Origin: Clostridia bacterium
GTDB taxonomy: Bacteria > Bacillota > Clostridia > Christensenellales > CAG-917
Length of the DNA stretch: 19,846 nucleotides
Assembly: GCA_900754695.1 (NCBI GenBank)
Contig: CAAEDU010000098.1
Span: forward strand, 1-19,846
Direction: 5' to 3'
The notes beneath the pieces are model-generated. The model saw only the letters and a program-made list of their open reading frames with translations, did no database searches and had not been told where the DNA came from. Within the stretch, counting starts at the first letter, position 1; each line of letters opens with the position of its first letter. Of the stretch, positions 15,126-19,846 are shown piece by piece. The position numbers and the translations under genes are program-made.

Positions 15126-17509
15126 AAAAGGACTTTCTCACATTTGCAAAAGGAGGCTTCGTCCTCTTGGACGGCGGCTTCGGCACGGAGCTCCAACGCG
15201 CGGGGCTGCCCGCGGGCACTCCTCCGGAGGAGCTCAATCTCACCGCGCCCGAAAAGGTGCTCGCGCTGCATCGCGCCTATATCGAAAGCGGCGCGGACGT
15301 CATCTCCTCCAACACCTTCGGAGCCAACCGCCGCAAACACCCCGAGGAGGGCGCGGCGCGGCGGCTCACCGCGGCGGGCGTAAAGCTCGCGAGGGAAGCG
15401 GCGGGCAATGACAGGTTCGTCGCCCTCGACATAGGTCCCACGGGTGCGCTCACCGAGCCTCTCGGCGACCTTTCCTTTGAGGAAGCGTACGACATTTTCA
15501 AGGAGCAGGTGCTGGCAGGGCAGGGCGCTGACGTCATCATCATAGAGACCATGTCCGACCTTGCGGAGCTCAGAGCGGCGCTCCTCGCCGCGCGTGAGAA
15601 CAGTTCACTTCCCGTCATGTGTTCCATGACTTTCGACGAGAGCGGGCGCACCTTCACGGGGTGCAGCGTGGAGTGCTTCGGCATCACTGCTTCCGCCTTG
15701 GCGGACTTTGTCGGCATCAACTGCTCCCTCGGACCGGACAGCATCTTCCCGCTCATGCGGCGCCTTGCGGCGGTGAGCCGCGTCCCCCTCTTCGTCAAGG
15801 CGAACGCGGGGATCCCGGACAGCGCGATGAACTATCCGATAGGCGCGGAGGATTTCGCCGCCATGTACGAGCCGTATGTTGCGGAAGGGGTCTCGGTGCT
15901 CGGCGGATGCTGTGGCACCACCCCCGCCCATATTGCCGCGATAAAGAAGCTCGTTTCGCATAAAAAGCCGGTTGAACGCACCGTTCCGTATGTTTCAGCC
16001 GTCTGTTCCGCCACAAAAGCGGTGTTCATCGACGGCGTGAAAGTGGTGGGTGAACGCATCAATCCCACAGGCAAAAAGGCGATGAGAGAGGCGCTCCTTG
16101 CGGGGGATATGAACTATGTCGCGGATCAGGTCGTCGAGCAGGTGGACGCGGGTGCGGATATCCTGGACGTCAACTGCGGCATCCCCGGCATCGACGAGAG
16201 CGTCATGCTGCCAAAGCTACTGAAGTTTGTCGGCACTTTGACGGACGCGCCCCTTCAGATCGACTGCGGCAAGCCCGAGGCGGTGGAGAGAGCGCTGCGC
16301 GCCTACACGGGCAAAGCCATCCTCAACTCCGTCAACGCGGAGGAGAAGTCCCTTGCGGAACTGCTCCCCATCGCGAAAAAGTACGGCGCGGCGGTCGTCG
16401 CTCTCACCGTGGACGAGAGGGGAGTGCCGCACACCGTGGAGGAGAGGATCGCGCTCGCGGAAAAGATCATCGCCGCAGCAAAAGCCGTCGGCATCCCGGA
16501 GCAGGATATGATTGTGGACTGTCTCACCCTCACAGTCGGCGCGGAGCAGGATCAGGCTATGCTCACCCTCGCCGCCATCCGGGAGATAAAGCGCAGATAC
16601 GCAGTCAAGACCACTCTCGGGGTGTCCAACGTCTCGTTCGGACTGCCGGCAAGGAAGATCGTCAACACCGCATTCCTCACCATGGCGATGTATGCGGGGC
16701 TGGACCTTCCCATCCTCAACCCCAACATCCCGGAGAATATGCAGGCAGTGGACGCATTCGGCGTGCTCTCGGGAAGAGACGCGGGATGCGCGGAGTATGC
16801 AAAGAAATATGCGGGATACGTCGAAGCCAAGCCCGCTCCCCGCGCGGCGGGAGAGAGCGCGCCCGCGCAAGCGGAAGCGCCCGCAAGCGCGGAGGAGGAG
16901 CTGTATCATTGCGTCTCCAAGGGGCTTGACCGTGCCGCGGACATCACCCGCGTCCTCCTGAAAGACCGGGACGGGCTCGCGGTGATCGACGGCGCGCTCA
17001 TCCCCGCGTTGAACCGCGTCGGCGACGACTACGCCGCGGGCAGGATATTCCTCCCGCAGCTCATCACTTCCGCCGAGACGGCAAAGAAGTGCTTCGACAT
17101 CGTGCGAGCCTCCCTCCCCGACGCGGCAAGTTCGGAGAAGGGGGTCATCGTGCTCGCCACCGTCAAAGGGGACGTCCACGACATCGGCAAGAACATCGTG
17201 AAGACGGTGCTGGAAAATTACGGTTACCGCGTCATCGACCTGGGCAAGAACGTGCCGTCGGAGGAGATCGTCGCTGTGTGCAAAGAGAAGGGCATCGCCC
17301 TTTGCGGACTGAGCGCGCTCATGACCACCACGGTGGACAATATGCGCGTGACCGTGGAAGCGCTGAAAAGGGAGTGCCCCGCCTGCAAAGTCATGGTGGG
17401 CGGCGCGGTGCTGACGGAGGAATATGCCGCCTCCATCGGCGCGGACAGATATTGCCGCGACGCGGCGGCGAGCGCGCGATATGCCGCGGAAGTCTTCGCC
17501 AACGCCTGA
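15122..17509 (+). CDS. metH: B12-dependent methionine synthase lacking the activation domain
   Basis: This 795-residue enzyme moves the methyl group of 5-methyl-THF through cobalamin to homocysteine. Residues ~1-290 are the homocysteine/zinc module with ligands Cys201 (INCSLGP) and Cys263-Cys264 (GGCCGTTPAHI). Residues ~303-560 are the pterin-binding module, beginning VVGERINPTGKK (308-319). An Ala/Pro-rich linker (~565-588) leads to the cobalamin cap (~590-660) and the B12-binding fold with DVHDIG (684-689), in which His686 is the expected cobalt ligand. MetH enzymes with the activation domain run to ~1,150-1,230 aa; this one stops after the B12 module. The missing part is encoded just upstream. 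The start at 15122 overlaps that gene as ATGA; the longer reading from 14780 lies inside it. A terminator follows. Confidence 0.95.
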   Translation: MKKDFLTFAKGGFVLLDGGFGTELQRAGLPAGTPPEELNLTAPEKVLALHRAYIESGADVISSNTFGANRRKHPEEGAARRLTAAGVKLAREAAGNDRFVALDIGPTGALTEPLGDLSFEEAYDIFKEQVLAGQGADVIIIETMSDLAELRAALLAARENSSLPVMCSMTFDESGRTFTGCSVECFGITASALADFVGINCSLGPDSIFPLMRRLAAVSRVPLFVKANAGIPDSAMNYPIGAEDFAAMYEPYVAEGVSVLGGCCGTTPAHIAAIKKLVSHKKPVERTVPYVSAVCSATKAVFIDGVKVVGERINPTGKKAMREALLAGDMNYVADQVVEQVDAGADILDVNCGIPGIDESVMLPKLLKFVGTLTDAPLQIDCGKPEAVERALRAYTGKAILNSVNAEEKSLAELLPIAKKYGAAVVALTVDERGVPHTVEERIALAEKIIAAAKAVGIPEQDMIVDCLTLTVGAEQDQAMLTLAAIREIKRRYAVKTTLGVSNVSFGLPARKIVNTAFLTMAMYAGLDLPILNPNIPENMQAVDAFGVLSGRDAGCAEYAKKYAGYVEAKPAPRAAGESAPAQAEAPASAEEELYHCVSKGLDRAADITRVLLKDRDGLAVIDGALIPALNRVGDDYAAGRIFLPQLITSAETAKKCFDIVRASLPDAASSEKGVIVLATVKGDVHDIGKNIVKTVLENYGYRVIDLGKNVPSEEIVAVCKEKGIALCGLSALMTTTVDNMRVTVEALKRECPACKVMVGGAVLTEEYAASIGADRYCRDAAASARYAAEVFANA

Positions 17510-17552
17510 TCGTCCGACAAAAGGAGCATTTTATAACATCAAAACGAGCAAT

Positions 17553-17590
17553 AAACCGCCTTTTCGGTCACCCGATGGGCGGTTTTCTTT
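17553..17590 (+). terminator. rho-independent terminator of the metF-metH operon
   Basis: AAACCGCC (17553-17560) pairs perfectly with GGCGGTTT (17578-17585), followed by TTTTCTTTT. It starts 43 nt after the metH stop. Confidence 0.85.
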
Positions 17591-17677
17591 TCCCGTCTTA
17601 TGCTGTTATCTCTCCGGTGCGCGTTGGCGTCGAACGGGATCGGGTCCGTTGCCGCCCCAAAGGATCGATCCGGCGAT

Positions 17678-17697
17678 GGTCGGCGTTGTTGCCGACC
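17678..17697. other. short hairpin upstream of the acnX promoter
   Basis: GGTCGGC (17678-17684) and GCCGACC (17691-17697) flank GTTGTT. It lies just upstream of the predicted -35 box, so it could be an operator-like palindrome. No regulator is encoded nearby. Confidence 0.35.
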
Positions 17698-17711
17698 GGC
17701 ATAAAAGGGGG

Positions 17712-17740
17712 TTGAAATGGGTGAGAGAAAGTGAGATAAT
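17712..17740 (+). promoter_or_regulatory. sigma-A-like promoter of the aconitase X genes
   Basis: TTGAAA (17712-17717), a 17-bp spacer and GATAAT (17735-17740) each match the consensus at five of six positions. The leader to the ATG at 17807 would be about 60 nt. Confidence 0.7.
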
Positions 17741-17806
17741 GTATGCGGGCGAAGGTCGCGCGCGGGTCTGCCGCGGGCACTCCCGCTTTCGTCTTAAGGG
17801 GGAACT

Positions 17807-19096
17807 ATGGATCTCAAAATGAAACTCACCGACGAACAGCTCGGGATACTGAACGGGGAGCGCGGCGAGACCGCCGCAAAGGTCATGAAGACCCTCGTGC
17901 TCTTCGGCGAGGTGTTCGGAGCGGAAAAACTCGTCCCCGTCACACATGCGCAGGGGCATCTTGTCACCAGTTTCGGCATAGGGCTGTTGAAGCCCCTCTT
18001 CCGCACCATGGACGAGCTCATCGCGGCAGGCTTGAAGGCGGAGGGCGGTTTCACCGTCGATCCGCGTCCCGTGGACTACGAAAACGTCAAGTGCAATCTG
18101 CTCGAAAAGCTGGTCTTCGACAAATTTATGTATTCAGAGCAGGCGCGCTATGAGGAGCAGCTCAAAAAGGTCGGGCTGAGCGGCGCGGACGCTTTCTCCT
18201 GCACCTGCTATCTCCCCGAGGCGGGCAACGTCCCCGGCAAGGGAGACATCCTCTCGTGGGCGGAGTCTTCCGCCGTCGTCTATGCAAATTCCGTGCTCGG
18301 CGCCCGGTGCAACCGCAACAGCGGGATGCTGGATCTGTTCGGCTCCGTCGTGGGCTACGTGCCCTATTTCGGGCTGCTCACCGACGAGGGCAGGAGAGCC
18401 ACGTGGAAGGTGGTCGTCAAGACGTCCAAGCTCCCGGAGGCTCAGGTGCTGGGCAGTGCCATCGGCATGAAGGTGGTCGAGGATGTGCCGTATGTCTTCG
18501 GGCTTGACAAGTTTTTGGGCGGAGAGCTCACCGACGACGTCAAGGCTTATCTCAAAGACTTCGGCGCGGCGACGGCGAGCAACGGCGCGGTCGGGCTCTA
18601 TCACATCGACGGGCTCACCCCCGAGGCGAAAGAGCAGGGCGAGGCGCTCATCACGGCGGACGCCAAGACCTACGTCATCGACGACGCGGAGCTCGAGAGG
18701 GTCTATCGCTCCTATCCCGTCATGTGGAAGGATCCCGCCGCAAAGGCGAAGCTGTGCTTCATCGGATGCCCTCATCTCACCTATTCGCAGCTCGTCGGGT
18801 GGACCAAAGCCATCCGCGGCGCGCTCGCGGACGCCGGCAGGCGCAAAGTGGCGGTGCGGACGGTGCTGTGCGCCGCTCCCGGCGTCGTCAAGCGCTTCAA
18901 AGCCACTCCGCAGTACGCCGAGCTCACCGCGACGGGCGCCACGCTCACGAGCATATGCCCGCTGATGTACACCAACAACCCGCTCACCAAGAGCAAGACC
19001 ATCGCCACCAACAGCAATAAACTGCGCACCTATTCCGTCGCGCGCTACTATAAGGATGCGGACATCCTCCGCGTCATAGCAGGGGAGGGCAAGTGA
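17807..19096 (+). CDS. aconitase X large (catalytic) subunit
   Basis: This 429-residue protein belongs to the aconitase X catalytic family (formerly DUF521), Fe-S dehydratases related to aconitase. Landmarks are GNVPGKGDILSWAESSAVVYANSVLGAR (140-167), FIGCPHLTYSQL (318-329), TSICP (381-385) and the ATNSNKLRTY substrate-loop-like end (400-409). Candidate cluster cysteines include Cys132, Cys134, Cys168, Cys317, Cys321 and Cys384; which of them bind metal is not decided by sequence. Known members are cis-3-hydroxy-L-proline dehydratase in bacteria and phosphomevalonate dehydratase in archaea. A bacterial host with no mevalonate genes nearby makes the hydroxyproline-type or an unknown substrate more likely. 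The start has a strong AAGGGGG site. Its small subunit is encoded 1 nt downstream. Confidence 0.9.
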   Translation: MDLKMKLTDEQLGILNGERGETAAKVMKTLVLFGEVFGAEKLVPVTHAQGHLVTSFGIGLLKPLFRTMDELIAAGLKAEGGFTVDPRPVDYENVKCNLLEKLVFDKFMYSEQARYEEQLKKVGLSGADAFSCTCYLPEAGNVPGKGDILSWAESSAVVYANSVLGARCNRNSGMLDLFGSVVGYVPYFGLLTDEGRRATWKVVVKTSKLPEAQVLGSAIGMKVVEDVPYVFGLDKFLGGELTDDVKAYLKDFGAATASNGAVGLYHIDGLTPEAKEQGEALITADAKTYVIDDAELERVYRSYPVMWKDPAAKAKLCFIGCPHLTYSQLVGWTKAIRGALADAGRRKVAVRTVLCAAPGVVKRFKATPQYAELTATGATLTSICPLMYTNNPLTKSKTIATNSNKLRTYSVARYYKDADILRVIAGEGK

Positions 19097-19097
19097 T

Positions 19098-19538
19098 ATG
19101 AAGACGTTCAAAGGCAGAGTGATAGCAGGCGGAAAATGGGAGGGCGAAGCCGTCGTTTCACACGCGGGCGTCAACACCCTCGCCACCTTCCAGAAGAGCG
19201 CGATGGCAAATAAGTCCGAGGTCATCGCCTCCGACCAGAACAACCCCGACATCTACGGCAAAAACATCACGGGCAAGGCGCTGTGTCTCCCCGTGACCAT
19301 AGGCTCGACAACGGGCGGGCTCGTCATCCAGACGGTGTGCTCGATGAAGATCAACCCTGCGTGCTTCCTCTTCTCCAAGCACATCGACAGCCTCGCGGCA
19401 AGCGGCATCATCCTCGCCAAAGTGTGGGAGGGGAGCCCCGTCATCGCGGTGGATATGCTGGGAGACGAGTTCCTCGAGACGGTGAAAACGGGCGATAAAC
19501 TGCGCGTGGACGAGGACGGCACCGTTACAATTCTGTAA
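19098..19538 (+). CDS. aconitase X small (swivel) subunit
   Basis: This 146-residue protein is the swivel domain of aconitase X (formerly DUF126), which closes over the active site of the large subunit. The conserved loop reads LPVTIGSTTGG (64-74), where Ser70 is the likely counterpart of the essential Ser in this family. The tail GSPVIAVDMLGDEFLETVKTGDKLRVDEDGTVTIL matches the usual end. In many bacteria the two domains are fused in one chain; here they are separate genes, as in archaea. One nucleotide separates it from the large-subunit gene, and a GGGAGGG site lies in the end of that gene. A strong palindrome begins 4 nt after its stop. Confidence 0.9.
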   Translation: MKTFKGRVIAGGKWEGEAVVSHAGVNTLATFQKSAMANKSEVIASDQNNPDIYGKNITGKALCLPVTIGSTTGGLVIQTVCSMKINPACFLFSKHIDSLAASGIILAKVWEGSPVIAVDMLGDEFLETVKTGDKLRVDEDGTVTIL

Positions 19539-19542
19539 CTAA

Positions 19543-19563
19543 GTGGGGGAATTATTCCCCCAC
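19543..19563 (+). terminator. palindrome after the acnX genes, possible terminator
   Basis: GTGGGGGAA and TTCCCCCAC flank a short centre (9-bp arms). CGCCCCTTTTCG follows, a weak U-tract. The same 21 bases recur at 19801-19821. It probably ends the acnX transcript but is also one boundary of the terminal repeat element. Confidence 0.5.
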
Positions 19564-19821
19564 GCCCCTTTTCGCCGCCAAGCGGCTTTCCGACCAAACG
19601 CAAAATGACGGCTCAAAGCCGTCATTTTGGTCGGACTTTTGCCCCAGCCGAAAATCAAAGATTTTCGCCCGGGGGCCCCGACATTCCTTGCGCTCCGCAC
19701 ACAAATGTGCTCACCGCGCTGCGTCATAGCGGGAGCTCTTTCACCACACATGTCGCTGAAAGCGCGGGAAAATCCAAGGGGCTGCCCCCCCTTGACCCGG
19801 GTGGGGGAATTATTCCCCCAC
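19543..19821. repeat. ~279-bp palindrome-bounded, hairpin-rich element
   Basis: Identical 21-bp palindromes lie at 19543-19563 and 19801-19821, each followed by a similar C-rich and T-rich stretch. Because they are palindromic they act as direct and inverted terminal repeats at once. Inside are hairpins with arms 19601-19612/19618-19629 and 19649-19656/19660-19667, plus a small GCCGC/GCGGC one near 19574-19586. The minus-strand open frame across it begins and ends with the same peptide (WGNNSPT), a result of the terminal repeats, and is probably not a gene. It may be a non-autonomous mobile element. Confidence 0.55.
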
Positions 19822-19846
19822 ACCCCCTTTGCGAGGGATTTAATCC

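Larger units (their letters stand above)
19539..19846. other. terminal intergenic region
   Basis: No gene is supported between the acnX small subunit and the window end. Nearly all of it is the palindrome-bounded element. The last 25 bases (19822-19846) continue with a C-rich stretch and show nothing recognisable. Confidence 0.6.

Noticed and set aside
19539..19823. Minus-strand open frame of 94 codons
   Set aside because: It follows the repeat element exactly, and its identical ends come from the terminal palindromes.
1..19846. CRISPR array, tRNA or rRNA genes
   Set aside because: No regular repeat-spacer pattern and no tRNA or rRNA signature was found on either strand by reading.

Overview
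The window reads as chromosome from an anaerobic, GC-rich member of the Firmicutes, most likely a Clostridia-type gut bacterium. The reasons are strong AAGGAG-type ribosome binding sites, sigma-A-like promoters with 17-bp spacers, a two-gene SMS-type (SufC/SufB only) iron-sulfur system, a B12-dependent methionine synthase with a separate reactivation protein, and a lipoprotein with a Gram-positive style signal. This placement is inference; no rRNA or other marker gene is present.

Layout. (1) 1-489 is non-coding and holds two diverged copies of a ~150-190 bp repeat; the second carries a 28-bp palindrome. (2) 490-5218, minus strand, is one apparent four-gene operon from a predicted promoter at 5190-5218: an ATPase with two FHA domains and a long charged tail, its ABCG-like permease (17-nt overlap), then SmsC/SufC and SmsB/SufB. 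(3) 5163-5626 is a divergent intergenic region with a promoter facing each way. (4) 5627-13225, plus strand, is a second operon: ABC ATPase, 12-TM permease, a 1037-residue secreted protein with bacterial Ig-like and beta-helix-like regions, and a 652-residue lipoprotein. The first three genes are joined by ATGA overlaps. A terminator follows. (5) 13226-13668 holds a large nested inverted repeat (REP/IS200-like in style) and the promoter of the next operon. (6) 13669-17509 is a methionine/one-carbon operon, metF, a stand-alone MetH reactivation-domain protein and metH, joined by ATGA overlaps and ended by a terminator. (7) 17807-19538 has its own promoter and encodes the large and small subunits of aconitase X. 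(8) 19539-19846 holds a ~279-bp element bounded by identical 21-bp palindromes and filled with hairpins.

How the genes work together. MetF makes 5-methyl-THF, MetH passes the methyl group to homocysteine via cobalamin, and the small protein between them should rescue oxidised cobalamin. AcnX enzymes are Fe-S dehydratases, so they are plausible clients of the Sms proteins. The least understood part is the 5627-13225 operon, in which an ABC-2-type exporter is translationally coupled to large surface proteins of unknown function. The FHA-ABC transporter sharing a transcript with the Fe-S assembly genes is the other unusual arrangement.
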